This document shows, in pieces, positions 33,765 to 42,575 of a DNA stretch of 64,000 nt. The stretch spans positions 1,116,001 to 1,180,000 of the forward strand of contig NZ_CP022987.1 of NCBI RefSeq assembly GCF_004022565.1, in the 5' to 3' direction. The stretch is from Pollutimonas thiosulfatoxidans. GTDB lineage: Bacteria; Pseudomonadota; Gammaproteobacteria; Burkholderiales; Burkholderiaceae_B. Position 1 is the stretch's first letter; the number at the start of each line of letters is the position of its first letter. The notes below the pieces were generated by a model. That model worked only from the letters and a program-made list of their open reading frames with translations, was not told where the DNA came from and made no database searches. A program made the translations under genes and the position numbers.

Positions 33765-34646
33765 TCAGTAGTTGACCTTGCGATCGATATAGCGGAACTG
33801 CACAACAGTAAGCATGATGACGATGAACATCAGGATGACGGACTGCGCGGCAGATGAACCCAGGTCCAGGCCCTTGAAGCCGGCGTTATACACCTTGTAG
33901 ACCAGGATGGACGTGCTGGTTCCCGGCCCGCCTTGCGTCATGATGTCGATGATCGCGAAGGTATCAAAGAACGCATAGATGACGTTGATCACCAGCAAAA
34001 AGAAGGTGGTGGGCGACAGCAAGGGAAAGGTAATCGTCCAGAAGCGCCTGGCGGGGCTGGCGCCGTCGATGGCGGCTGCCTCGATCAGCGAGCGCGGTAT
34101 GGACTGCAAGCCGGCCAGGAAGAACAAGAAGTTGTACGAAATCTGTTTCCAGACCGAGGCGATCACGACCAGCGTCATGGCGTCGTCGGCGTCCAGGCGG
34201 GGGTTCCAGGCTATGCCCAGCTCGATCAGCGCCACAGCCAGGATGCCTACGGAAGGCGAAAACAGAAACAGCCACAGCACGCCGGCAACGGCAGTTGCAA
34301 CGGCGTAGGGCCAGATAAGTAGTGTCTTGTACACCGCAGCCGCCTTGACGACGCGGTCGGCCATGACGGCCAGCAATAAAGAAATGCCCAGGCCCAGGAC
34401 AGCTACCAATATGGAGAAAACCGCCGTGACCTTGAAGGAATTGATGTAGTCGGAGTTGGCGAACAGTTCGGCAAAGTTCGCCAATCCAACAAACTGGGAA
34501 GACAGGCCGAAAGGATCTTCCAGCCTGAAGGACTGCCACAGAGCCTGCCCGGCGGGCAGGAAGAAAAAGATCACCGTAATCGCCAACTGCGGTGCCAACA
34601 GCAGATACGGCAAGGCTTTATGGCTGAATACGACGCGTTTTTCCAT
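33765..34646 (-). CDS. ugpA: sn-glycerol-3-phosphate ABC transporter permease UgpA
   Basis: A 293-residue MalF-type permease with six predicted helices and the EAA loop LIEAAAIDGASPARRFWTITFPLL (read as EAAAIDGASPARRFW and TFPLL). It starts 16 bases after the ugpB stop and ends 16 bases before ugpE. Forms the membrane channel with UgpE. Confidence 0.93.
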   Translation of the reverse strand: MEKRVVFSHKALPYLLLAPQLAITVIFFFLPAGQALWQSFRLEDPFGLSSQFVGLANFAELFANSDYINSFKVTAVFSILVAVLGLGISLLLAVMADRVVKAAAVYKTLLIWPYAVATAVAGVLWLFLFSPSVGILAVALIELGIAWNPRLDADDAMTLVVIASVWKQISYNFLFFLAGLQSIPRSLIEAAAIDGASPARRFWTITFPLLSPTTFFLLVINVIYAFFDTFAIIDIMTQGGPGTSTSILVYKVYNAGFKGLDLGSSAAQSVILMFIVIMLTVVQFRYIDRKVNY

Positions 34647-34662
34647 GTGGCAGTGTTACGTC

Positions 34663-35970
34663 TTACTTTACGCTACGCTCGAAGCGCACAAGCAACTCGT
34701 TGCCACGCTTGACCATGTTGTTCAGACCTTCCTCGGGTGTGACCTTGCCGGCGAATATCTGCTCCATTTCGCCGTCTTCAATATCGCGAATCTGGGGCAG
34801 GTATCCCAGGCGTATGCCGCGGGAGTTCTCGGTGGTCGTGGCGTCCAGCTGCTTGACGGCAACGTCAGAGCCGGGGTTCTTGTCATAGAAGCCCGATTTT
34901 TGGGTGACTTCGAATCCGGCCTTGGTCACCGGCACGTAACCGGTGGCCTGGTGCCATGAGGCCGCTTGCTCGGGGCTGGATATGAACTTGAAGAAACGCG
35001 TTACGCCCTTGTAGACTTCGGGCGTTTTCTTGGCAAACACCCACAGCGATGCGCCGCCGATAATGGAGTTCTGTGGAGCTCCGGCAACGTCTGCATGATA
35101 GGGCAGGCTGGATGTGCCGAACTCGAAGTCGCCGGTCTTGATGATGTTGGCGCGATTACCGCTGGAGCCGGTAAACATGCCGCATTTGCCGCCGGTGAAC
35201 AAGGCGTTGGACGCGTCGCCGCGACCGCCATAGGTAAATGTGCCTTCCTTGGCCATGTCGGACAGGAAGGTCAGGTGGCGCACAAACAAGGGTTTGTCGA
35301 TTTGCAGACGCGCATCCAGGCCGCCAAAGCCGTTGTCTTGCGAGGCGTAGGGGGTGTTATGCCAGGCGCCGAAGGTTTCCAGCTGAATCCACGAGGGCCA
35401 CGATGTGGTGTAACCGCATTCCAGGCCTGCCGCGCGCAGCTTCTTGCCTGCCTCGGCGACTTCTTCCCAGGTCTTGGGTGGGTTGTCGGCATCCAGGCCG
35501 GCTTTCTTGAAGGCGTCCTTGTTGTAATAGAACACCGGAGTCGAGCTATTGAACGGCATGGACACCAGTTTGCCTTCCGGCGAAGAGTAGTAGCTGGCCA
35601 CCGCACCCAGGAAATCGTCGGGATTGATGGGGTCGCCTACCTGCTCGGACATTTCCTGTACGGGCTGGACGGCGCCTTTGGCATACATCATGGTGGCCGT
35701 ACCGACCTCGAAGACCTGCAGGATGTCGGGCGCATTGCCGCCGCGGAAAGCCGCAATGCCGGCGTTCATGGACTCGCCGTAGGTGCCTTTGTAGACCGCG
35801 TGCACGACATAGTCGGACTGGCTTTTGTTGAAATCCTCCACCAGCGCGTTGACACGCTCGCCGAGCGCGCCCTGCATCGAATGCCAGAAATTAATGTCGG
35901 TGGCTGCATGGGCGGCGCCCATGCCGGCGAACGCGCTGGCTAGGGTAAGGGCTAGTAATTTGGCTCGCAT
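34663..35970 (-). CDS. ugpB: sn-glycerol-3-phosphate ABC transporter substrate-binding protein UgpB
   Basis: A 435-residue periplasmic binding protein. The signal peptide is about residues 1-22 (MRAKLLALTLASAFAGMGAAHA, ending GAAHA) and the mature protein starts ATDINFWHSMQGALGERVN, with the UgpB-typical W-H-S-M-x-G. Further conserved blocks are GVTRFFKFISSPEQAASWHQ and ATGYVPVTKAGFE. The ATG at 35970 has AGGAGA upstream; the longer open frame to 36081 runs over the Pho box and is not coding. First gene of the ugp operon. Confidence 0.95.
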   Translation of the reverse strand: MRAKLLALTLASAFAGMGAAHAATDINFWHSMQGALGERVNALVEDFNKSQSDYVVHAVYKGTYGESMNAGIAAFRGGNAPDILQVFEVGTATMMYAKGAVQPVQEMSEQVGDPINPDDFLGAVASYYSSPEGKLVSMPFNSSTPVFYYNKDAFKKAGLDADNPPKTWEEVAEAGKKLRAAGLECGYTTSWPSWIQLETFGAWHNTPYASQDNGFGGLDARLQIDKPLFVRHLTFLSDMAKEGTFTYGGRGDASNALFTGGKCGMFTGSSGNRANIIKTGDFEFGTSSLPYHADVAGAPQNSIIGGASLWVFAKKTPEVYKGVTRFFKFISSPEQAASWHQATGYVPVTKAGFEVTQKSGFYDKNPGSDVAVKQLDATTTENSRGIRLGYLPQIRDIEDGEMEQIFAGKVTPEEGLNNMVKRGNELLVRFERSVK

Positions 35971-35991
35971 CGGGTGTTCTCCTGTAGCGCT

Positions 35992-36010
35992 GTCAAACAG
36001 GACGTTTGAC
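35992..36010. promoter_or_regulatory. Perfect dyad GTCAAAC-N5-GTTTGAC at the ugpB transcript start region
   Basis: Seven-base arms with an AGGAC spacer lie 22 bases upstream of the ugpB start and just downstream of a possible -10 (TATCAA on the minus strand, 36018-36023). The place fits a repressor operator or a leader hairpin. The regulator is unknown. Confidence 0.6.
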
Positions 36011-36043
36011 GGACTCATTGATAGGTTGTGCGGTCCGCAGTGT

Positions 36044-36061
36044 ATGACGGGTTTATGACAT
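36044..36061 (-). promoter_or_regulatory. Pho box upstream of ugpB
   Basis: On the minus strand ATGTCAT-AAAC-CCGTCAT matches the two 7-base direct repeats CTGTCAT with a 4-base spacer bound by PhoB (6 of 7 in each repeat). In E. coli the ugp operon belongs to the phosphate regulon, so the biology fits. The nearest -10-like element (36018-36023) is 20 bases away, more than the usual ~10, which would allow a weak third repeat. Confidence 0.75.
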
Positions 36062-36148
36062 GAGCGTGACTGTAACGACATTCAGGGTGGGCGGTCAATT
36101 CGGATGCGCCCGATCCCGGCTGCTCGAAAATCGTACAATAACGCGCTT

Positions 36149-36982
36149 ATGAATAAAGAACTCACCATTGCATTTATCGGCGGCGGCAATATGGCCAGCG
36201 CGCTTGCAGCCGGACTCATTGGCAAGCGTTGCGGCGCCCATGATGTCCATATCATTGACCCCAACCAACCTGTGCTGGATCGCTGGGTGAAGCAGGGCGT
36301 GTCGGTTGCGACCGGACCCGACGAAACCCTTGCGTGTCGTCGCGTCTGGATCTTTGCGGTCAAGCCGCAAGCCATGCGCCAGGTCGTCCAGGATTGCCGA
36401 CCTTTCCTTCAGGAAGATACGCTGGTCATCAGCATTGCCGCCGGCGTGTCGGCCGGCACAATTGCGGACTGGCTGGGTAGCCCAGCCCAGCCGTTCACAC
36501 GGGTGATACGCTGCATGCCCAATACGCCGGCATTGATCGCAGCGGGTGCCAGTGGCCTGATGGCGCTGGACGGCGCAACGGAAGACGACAAGGCGATTGC
36601 CCAGCAGTTGTTGCGCGCGGTGGGCGAGGTTGTATGGGTGCAGGACGACGCCGGTATCGACGCTGTCACGGCGCTATCGGGCAGCGGCCCGGCCTATGTT
36701 TTTCTGTTCCTGGAATCCATGATCGCCGCTGGGGTTCAGCAGGGGCTGACCGAAGAGCAGGCCAAGACGCTGGCTTTGGCTACGCTAACGGGTGCGACCC
36801 AATTGGCGGCGCTGTCTCACGAAAGCCTGGCCACGCTGCGCGAGCGTGTGACCTCACCGGGCGGCACTACCGCCGCGGCGCTGGATGTATTGCAGCGCGA
36901 AGGGTTTCCGGCCATTGTGCGCCAGGCCATGCAGGCGGCTCGTGAGCGGGCGGCGCAACTATCTGAAGAGTCCGCAAATTGA
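36149..36982 (+). CDS. proC: Pyrroline-5-carboxylate reductase
   Basis: A 277-residue NADPH enzyme for the last step of proline synthesis. The N-terminal Rossmann motif is IAFIGGGNMASALAAGL, the family signature is the ALSGSGPAYVFLFLESM segment, and the C-terminal catalytic helix region has TLRERVTSPGGTTAAAL. The ATG at 36149 follows a TACAAT -10-like element by only ten bases, so the leader may be very short. It is divergent from ugpB across 178 bases. Confidence 0.95.
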   Translation: MNKELTIAFIGGGNMASALAAGLIGKRCGAHDVHIIDPNQPVLDRWVKQGVSVATGPDETLACRRVWIFAVKPQAMRQVVQDCRPFLQEDTLVISIAAGVSAGTIADWLGSPAQPFTRVIRCMPNTPALIAAGASGLMALDGATEDDKAIAQQLLRAVGEVVWVQDDAGIDAVTALSGSGPAYVFLFLESMIAAGVQQGLTEEQAKTLALATLTGATQLAALSHESLATLRERVTSPGGTTAAALDVLQREGFPAIVRQAMQAARERAAQLSEESAN

Positions 36983-37533
36983 AGTCCACGCCTAACTTTG
37001 TTTCCATGACGCGTACGCAGTTCGTTCTGGCCGTGCTGGCCATGGGCGTGGTGGTGGTCGGGTCCAACGTCCTGGTTCAGTACCCCATCAACCAGTGGCT
37101 TACCTGGGGAGCCATCTCGTATCCGGTCGCCTTCCTGGTCGCCGACCTGCTTAACCGCCGCTTCGGGCCCCAGGCGGCTCGCAAGGTGGCCTATATCGGC
37201 TTCATGCTGGCATTGGTCGTATCCATGTGGGTGGCGACGCCCCGTATCGCGCTGGCCTCCGGGTTGGCCTTCCTGTGCGCCCAGTTGGCCGATATCCAGG
37301 TCTTTCATCGCCTGCGCGAACAACGCTGGTGGCGCGCGCCCTTGTTGGGCGGGGTAGTTGGCGCCACGCTGGACACCTTTGTTTTCTTCAGCCTGGCATT
37401 TGCCGGCACCGGGATCAACTGGGTTGCCTTGCTTGTGGGTGACCTGATCGTCAAGCTTGTGGTCAACGCATTTATGTTGGCGCCTTTCCGGGCGCTGATG
37501 TGGAATCTGGCCCGACCGGCGCAAATCAGGTAA
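36979..37533 (+). CDS. VUT family protein (YhhQ-type queuosine precursor transporter)
   Basis: A 184-residue membrane protein with about five to six helices and the VUT/DUF165 pattern: WGAISYPVAFLVADLLNRRFG near residue 40 and DTFVFFSLAFAGTGI. E. coli YhhQ imports queuosine precursors, and that role is inferred here. The TTG at 36979 overlaps the proC stop; an ATG at 37006 (MTRTQFVLAVLAMG) is an equally good start that would shorten it by nine residues. Probably cotranscribed with proC. Confidence 0.82.
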   Translation: MKSTPNFVSMTRTQFVLAVLAMGVVVVGSNVLVQYPINQWLTWGAISYPVAFLVADLLNRRFGPQAARKVAYIGFMLALVVSMWVATPRIALASGLAFLCAQLADIQVFHRLREQRWWRAPLLGGVVGATLDTFVFFSLAFAGTGINWVALLVGDLIVKLVVNAFMLAPFRALMWNLARPAQIR

Positions 37534-37686
37534 GGGCTTATCCGTAGTGACAGGCCGGATACGAATCGTCAGAATACCGTAGCCATTCAGGCGGAAGCTA
37601 ATAACATGGCTTGCCGTAAAAAAGGTTCGTGATTTCGTAACATGAAACCACATTTGCGACAAGCTCATACCCGGAGATACGCAGGC

Positions 37687-38808
37687 ATGAAGTTTTTTAA
37701 ACGAGTTTCGCCATTAGCCCTGGCGATCGGCGCCCTGGCCATCGCAAGCAGCGCGTACGCTGCAGACACCATCAAAATCGGCATCCCGCAGCCCATGACG
37801 GGCCCGGCCACCCAATACGGTGACCAGATCCAGGCCGGTGCGCTGACAGCCATCGAAGCCATCAACGATGCGGGCGGCGTCAAGGGCAAGAAGCTCGAGC
37901 CACTGCTTATTGATGACGGCTGCGAACCCAAGCAGGCCGTACCTGCCGCCAACCGCGTCATCAATTCCGGCGCCAAGTTCGCCGTTGCCCACGCCTGCTC
38001 CGGCACCACGGTGCCCGCCGTGAACGTGTACGAGCAAGAAGGCATCGTCGCCATTACCCCGGGGGCCACGTCGCCGCTGGTAACCGACACCATCAAGCCG
38101 CATTACTTCTTCCGCACCATAGGCCGCGACGATCAGCAAGGTCCGTTTGCCGCCAACTACATCATCCAGCACCTCAAGCCCAAGACCGTCGCCATTTTGC
38201 ACGACAAGCAAACCTATGGCTCGGGCGTCGCCACGCAAGTTCGCGACAACCTCACCAAGGGCGGTGCTGAAGTCGCCTTGTTCGAAGGCATCAACGTTGG
38301 CGACAGCGACTACTCGGCGGTCATCACCAAGCTTAAATCCCTCAACCCCGACCTGATCTACTTCGGTGGCTATCACGCCGAGCTGGGCCTGCTGCTGCGC
38401 CAGGCGCGCGAGCAAGGCCTGGCTACCCAGTTCATGGGCCCAGAGGGCGTTGCCAACAAAGATCTCGTCGCCATCGCCGGCCCAGCCGTGGAAGGCCTGC
38501 TGGTTACGCTGCCAGCCGACTTCACCAAGCTGCCAGGCAACGAGAAAGTGCTGGAAAACTTCAAGAAATACAAACGCAGCCCAGACGGTGCCTTCACGCT
38601 TACCGCCTATGCCGCCGTCCAAATTCTTGTGGACAGCATCAATGCCGTCGGTGAAGACCCCGCCAAGGTGGCCGACTACATGCACACCAATACCTTCAAC
38701 ACCGCTATCGGCAAGGTCGAGTACGACGCCAAGGGCGACCTGAAAGAGTTTGAATTTGCAGTCTTCAAGTGGGACAAAGCAGGCGAACTCGAACAACTGA
38801 AGCTGTAA
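37687..38808 (+). CDS. Branched-chain amino acid ABC transporter substrate-binding protein
   Basis: A 373-residue periplasmic binding protein with signal peptide (residues ~1-26, ending SSAYA) and the Peripla_BP_6 fold. Typical segments are IKIGIPQPMTGPATQYG, DDGCEPKQAVPAANRVI, and FRTIGRDDQQGPFAANYI. It heads the livHMGF operon and is the likely receptor for leucine, isoleucine and valine or a related amino acid. A GGAGA precedes the ATG at 37687. A strong hairpin separates it from livH, which would favour more binding protein than permease. Confidence 0.94.
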   Translation: MKFFKRVSPLALAIGALAIASSAYAADTIKIGIPQPMTGPATQYGDQIQAGALTAIEAINDAGGVKGKKLEPLLIDDGCEPKQAVPAANRVINSGAKFAVAHACSGTTVPAVNVYEQEGIVAITPGATSPLVTDTIKPHYFFRTIGRDDQQGPFAANYIIQHLKPKTVAILHDKQTYGSGVATQVRDNLTKGGAEVALFEGINVGDSDYSAVITKLKSLNPDLIYFGGYHAELGLLLRQAREQGLATQFMGPEGVANKDLVAIAGPAVEGLLVTLPADFTKLPGNEKVLENFKKYKRSPDGAFTLTAYAAVQILVDSINAVGEDPAKVADYMHTNTFNTAIGKVEYDAKGDLKEFEFAVFKWDKAGELEQLKL

Positions 38809-38821
38809 TCTGCATGTTGCT

Positions 38822-38855
38822 GCTCCAGCCCGACAGGGCTGGAGCATTTTCTTTT
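38822..38855 (+). terminator. Hairpin with T-tract between the binding-protein gene and livH
   Basis: GCTCCAGCCC, loop GACA, GGGCTGGAGC, then ATTTTCTTTT: a perfect 10-base stem. It is a good intrinsic terminator placed inside the operon, so it probably attenuates transcription into livHMGF. Confidence 0.9.
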
Positions 38856-38913
38856 CTTCCCGGTCGGTCCAGGCGTAGTACAGCCAGGCCGACTCTGTTG
38901 GATCTCCGGTTTT

Positions 38914-39840
38914 ATGTCTGAGCTTATTCCCCAACTGACGCAACAGCTGTTTAACGGCTTGTCGCTCGGCGCCATTTACGCGCTCATCGCCATTGGGTAC
39001 ACCATGGTGTACGGCATTATCGGCATGATCAACTTCGCACATGGCGAGATCTACATGATCGGTGCCTATGTGGGTCTGGTTACCTTATCGGCCATAGGGG
39101 TCAATAGCGGCCTGCCTCTGCCTGTCATTATTCTTATCATGCTGATGGTGGCCGTCGTGATTACCGGCGTGTACGGCTACGCAATCGAAAAAGTCGCGTA
39201 TGCACCTTTGCGTGGCGGGCCACGACTGGTGCCGCTGATTTCGGCCATCGGCATGTCGATTTTTCTTCAGAACTGGGTGGCTATTGGCCAAGGGGCGCGC
39301 GACATGGCCGTCCCGGCCCTCATCACCGGTTCGGTGCAGTTCCAGTTGGGCTCTGATTTCGTGATCACCGCGCCTTATTCGCGCATCATGATCATTGTCG
39401 TCACGGTAGTCCTCATGATCGCGCTGTCGCTGTTCATCAAGTATTCGCGCATCGGGCGCGCGTCCAGGGCATGTTCGCAAGACTTGCGCATGGCCAACCT
39501 GCTGGGCATAGACACCAACCGCATCATCTCGTTTACCTTCATCATTGGCGCCATGCTGGCTGCGGTGGGCGGGGTACTGATTGCACTGGCTATCGGCAAG
39601 CTGAACCCCTTCATAGGCTTCATCGCCGGCATCAAGGCGTTCACGGCCGCCGTGCTGGGCGGCATCGGCAGCATACCCGGCGCGATGCTGGGCGGGGTGC
39701 TGCTTGGGCTGGCCGAAACCTTCGCTGCCGCCTATATCTCGTCTCAATACAAGGATATCGTCGCCTTCGGGCTGCTGGTCTTCATTCTGCTATTCAGGCC
39801 TACAGGCCTTCTTGGCAAACCCGAAGTGGAAAAAGTGTAA
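38914..39840 (+). CDS. livH: Branched-chain amino acid ABC permease LivH
   Basis: A 308-residue inner-membrane permease with about eight helices. It begins QLFNGLSLGAIYALIAIGYTMVYG, the family's first helix, and includes the LGIDTNRIISFTFIIGA loop that contacts the ATPases. The stop overlaps the livM start (TAATG). Forms the channel with LivM. Confidence 0.95.
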   Translation: MSELIPQLTQQLFNGLSLGAIYALIAIGYTMVYGIIGMINFAHGEIYMIGAYVGLVTLSAIGVNSGLPLPVIILIMLMVAVVITGVYGYAIEKVAYAPLRGGPRLVPLISAIGMSIFLQNWVAIGQGARDMAVPALITGSVQFQLGSDFVITAPYSRIMIIVVTVVLMIALSLFIKYSRIGRASRACSQDLRMANLLGIDTNRIISFTFIIGAMLAAVGGVLIALAIGKLNPFIGFIAGIKAFTAAVLGGIGSIPGAMLGGVLLGLAETFAAAYISSQYKDIVAFGLLVFILLFRPTGLLGKPEVEKV

Positions 39841-41063
39841 TGGGCAACATCAAGAATTCGCTGATCGCGGCCTTTATGGCCGGGGTAATCATCGCGCCTA
39901 TCTTCGGTCTGCAAATCGTACGCACGGGCATGCAGACCCACCTGCAACCAGAATGGGACATGGTCTTGTGGGGCATGGCCATCGTGTTTGTGTTCCAGAT
40001 GTTGCGGCCCTTTTTGGCGCGGCTGTTAAAGCTGGGCGGTAAAAAGCGGTCCTTGCCCGTGCTGACCGATCCGGCGCGCCGCGGGCTGATTTTCCTGCTG
40101 GTGGCCATCGCGCTGGTCTGGCCCTTCTTTACAGGACGCGCCCAGGTAGACATCGCCACGCTGGTGCTGATCTACATCATGCTGGGCCTGGGCCTGAACA
40201 TCGTGGTCGGTTTCGCCGGCCTGCTCGATCTGGGCTTCGTGGGCTTTTACGCAGTGGGCGCGTATACCTACGCCTTGCTGTATCACTGGGCGGGGTGGGG
40301 CTTCTGGGAAGCGCTGCCTTTTGCCGGCGGCATGGCGGCCCTGTTTGGCTTTCTGCTGGGGTTTCCGGTGTTGCGATTACGAGGCGACTACCTGGCCATC
40401 GTCACGCTGGGCTTTGGCGAGATCATCCGCCTGTTGCTGATCAACCTGTATTCGCTGACCGGCGGGCCGGACGGCATATCCGGCATACCCAAGCCCACGG
40501 TCTTTGGCTATCCCATGATGCGCCGGCCGCCCGAGGGCGTAACAACCTTCCACGAGCTGGTCGGATGGAACTTCGATAACCAGGACGTGATTATTTATCT
40601 GTATCTGATGGCGCTGTGCCTGGCGCTAATCACGCTTTTCGTATCCAACCGGGTCATACGCATGCCTATCGGCCGGGCCTGGGAGGCACTGCGCGAAGAC
40701 GAGATCGCCTGCCGGTCGTTGGGCTTGAATCCCACCCGCATCAAGCTGTCGGCCTTCACGATGGGCGCCATGTTTGCCGGCTTTGGCGGCGCTTTCTTTG
40801 CTGCCCGCCAGGGCCTGGTCAACCCCGAGTCCTTCACTTTCATGGAATCAGCCTTGATTCTGGCCATCGTGGTGCTGGGCGGGATGGGCTCCCAGGTGGG
40901 GGTCATACTGGCCGCCATCGTGCTGACGGTCGTTCCCGAGATCGCGCGCGAGTTCGCCGAGTACCGGATGTTGATTTTTGGTTTGGTAATGGTGTTGATG
41001 ATGATGTGGCGTCCGCAGGGCTTGCTGCCGGTCAAACGTCCGCAAGTGGAGTTGAAGGCATGA
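39840..41063 (+). CDS. livM: Branched-chain amino acid ABC permease LivM
   Basis: A 407-residue permease with a LivM-type N-terminal extension of about 90 residues before the conserved IMLGLGLNIVVGFAGLLDLG segment. The cytoplasmic loop GRAWEALREDEIACRSLGLN contacts LivG/LivF. I start it at the ATG at 39840, which overlaps the livH stop by one base; the frame is open further upstream inside livH. It overlaps livG by ATGA. Confidence 0.95.
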   Translation: MGNIKNSLIAAFMAGVIIAPIFGLQIVRTGMQTHLQPEWDMVLWGMAIVFVFQMLRPFLARLLKLGGKKRSLPVLTDPARRGLIFLLVAIALVWPFFTGRAQVDIATLVLIYIMLGLGLNIVVGFAGLLDLGFVGFYAVGAYTYALLYHWAGWGFWEALPFAGGMAALFGFLLGFPVLRLRGDYLAIVTLGFGEIIRLLLINLYSLTGGPDGISGIPKPTVFGYPMMRRPPEGVTTFHELVGWNFDNQDVIIYLYLMALCLALITLFVSNRVIRMPIGRAWEALREDEIACRSLGLNPTRIKLSAFTMGAMFAGFGGAFFAARQGLVNPESFTFMESALILAIVVLGGMGSQVGVILAAIVLTVVPEIAREFAEYRMLIFGLVMVLMMMWRPQGLLPVKRPQVELKA

Positions 41064-41827
41064 GCGACGTTTTGTTGGAGGTCTCAGGCCTGACCATGCG
41101 GTTCGGCGGCTTGTTGGCGGTGGATCAGGTTGCTTTCGAGGTCAAGCGAGACGAAGTCTTCGCCATCATCGGCCCCAACGGGGCGGGCAAAACGACGGTC
41201 TTCAATTGCGTCGGGGGTTTCTACAAGCCCAGCGCCGGCGACATCACCATGGATGGCAAGAAGATCAACGGCCTGCCCAGCCACAAGGTAGCCCAGCAAG
41301 GGTTGGTGCGCACCTTCCAGAACGTGCGCCTATTCAAGAACCTGACGGTACTGGAAAACCTGATGGTGGCCCAGCATACGCATATCGAGTCGCGCCTGCT
41401 GCCAGGCCTGTTCAAGACGCCGTCGTTTCGCAAGTCCGAGCGCGAGGCATTGCAGAACGCCGCCGACTGGCTGGACTTCATGGGCATCCGGCAGTTTGCC
41501 AATCGCGAGGCCGGCAACCTGGCCTATGGGCACCAGCGCCGCCTCGAGATCGCGCGCTGCATGATCACCAAGCCGCGTCTGCTGATGCTGGACGAACCGG
41601 CTGCAGGCCTGAACCCACAAGAGAAGCGCGATCTGCAGCAACTGATCGACCAACTGCGTCGCGAGTTCGGCGTCGCCGTATTGCTGATCGAACACGACAT
41701 GAGCCTGGTCATGGGCGTGTCGGACCGCATTCTGGTCATGGAACATGGCAAGCCCATTACCACGGGATTGCCCGCCGATGTCCGCGTCGACCCCCGTGTC
41801 ATCAAAGCCTATCTGGGGGAAGAATAA
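41060..41827 (+). CDS. livG: Branched-chain amino acid ABC ATP-binding protein LivG
   Basis: A 255-residue ABC ATPase. Walker A is GPNGAGKTT, the signature is degenerate but recognisable as LAYGHQRRLEIARC as usual for LivG, and Walker B is LLMLDEPAAGLNPQE. The LivG insertion with VRTFQNVRLFKNLTVLEN is present. Starts at 41060 overlapping livM and is followed directly by livF. Confidence 0.95.
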   Translation: MSDVLLEVSGLTMRFGGLLAVDQVAFEVKRDEVFAIIGPNGAGKTTVFNCVGGFYKPSAGDITMDGKKINGLPSHKVAQQGLVRTFQNVRLFKNLTVLENLMVAQHTHIESRLLPGLFKTPSFRKSEREALQNAADWLDFMGIRQFANREAGNLAYGHQRRLEIARCMITKPRLLMLDEPAAGLNPQEKRDLQQLIDQLRREFGVAVLLIEHDMSLVMGVSDRILVMEHGKPITTGLPADVRVDPRVIKAYLGEE

Positions 41828-42529
41828 GTGCTGAAGCTGCAAGACGTCCACACATACTATGGTGCAATTCAGGCGCTTAATGGAGTTTCCGTCGAGGTCA
41901 ATAAAGGCGAGATCGTCACCTTGATCGGCGCCAATGGCGCCGGCAAGACCACGCTGCTGATGACGGTCTGCGGATCTCCGCGTGCCGCCAGCGGCAGCGT
42001 GACCTTCCTGGACGAGGACATTACCCAGTGCGATACGCACACCATCATGCGGCGCGGCATCGCCATCTCTCCGGAAGGGCGCCGGGTCTTTCCCGACCTG
42101 ACCGTGGCCGAGAACCTGAAGATGGGCGGCTTCTTCCTGAAGGCGCGCGAGATCGACGAAGGCCTGGACCACGTCTACGAGCTGTTTCCACGTCTGAAAG
42201 AGCGCGCCAACCAGCGCGCCGGCACCATGTCGGGCGGCGAACAACAAATGCTGGCCATCGGCCGGGCATTAATGACCAAACCTACCTTGCTATTGCTGGA
42301 TGAGCCGACGCTGGGCCTGGCTCCGCTGATCATCGCCCAAATCTTTGACATCATCCGCACCATACGGGAAGAGGGCGTGACGGTATTTCTGGTCGAGCAA
42401 AACGCCAACAAGGCGCTGCAAGTTGCCGACCGCGGCTATGTGCTCGAAACCGGCAAGGTCGTACTGGCGGACACCGGCATGAATTTGCTGGCAAACGACG
42501 AGGTCCGCAAAGCTTACCTGGGTGCCTAG
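41828..42529 (+). CDS. livF: Branched-chain amino acid ABC ATP-binding protein LivF
   Basis: A 233-residue ABC ATPase with Walker A GANGAGKTT, signature TMSGGEQQMLAIGRALM and Walker B LLLLDEPTLGLAP. It starts with a GTG at 41828 directly after the livG stop, giving strict coupling. Last gene of the liv operon; a GC-rich hairpin follows. Confidence 0.95.
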   Translation: MLKLQDVHTYYGAIQALNGVSVEVNKGEIVTLIGANGAGKTTLLMTVCGSPRAASGSVTFLDEDITQCDTHTIMRRGIAISPEGRRVFPDLTVAENLKMGGFFLKAREIDEGLDHVYELFPRLKERANQRAGTMSGGEQQMLAIGRALMTKPTLLLLDEPTLGLAPLIIAQIFDIIRTIREEGVTVFLVEQNANKALQVADRGYVLETGKVVLADTGMNLLANDEVRKAYLGA

Positions 42530-42540
42530 CCCAGGCTGAC

Positions 42541-42567
42541 GGCGGTGCGCCCGGGCGGGCGCCCGCC
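42541..42567. terminator. GC-rich hairpin between the converging livF and glutathione transferase genes
   Basis: GGCGGTGCGCCC, loop GGGC, GGGCGCCCGCC: an 11-base-pair stem with one bulged T. No T-tract follows on either strand. Its place between convergent genes suggests a bidirectional transcript end or 3' stabiliser. Confidence 0.55.
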
Positions 42568-42575
42568 ACACCTAG

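Noticed and set aside
37714..39042. 442-codon open frame antisense to the liv binding protein and livH
   Set aside because: It crosses two real genes and the terminator between them; a shadow.
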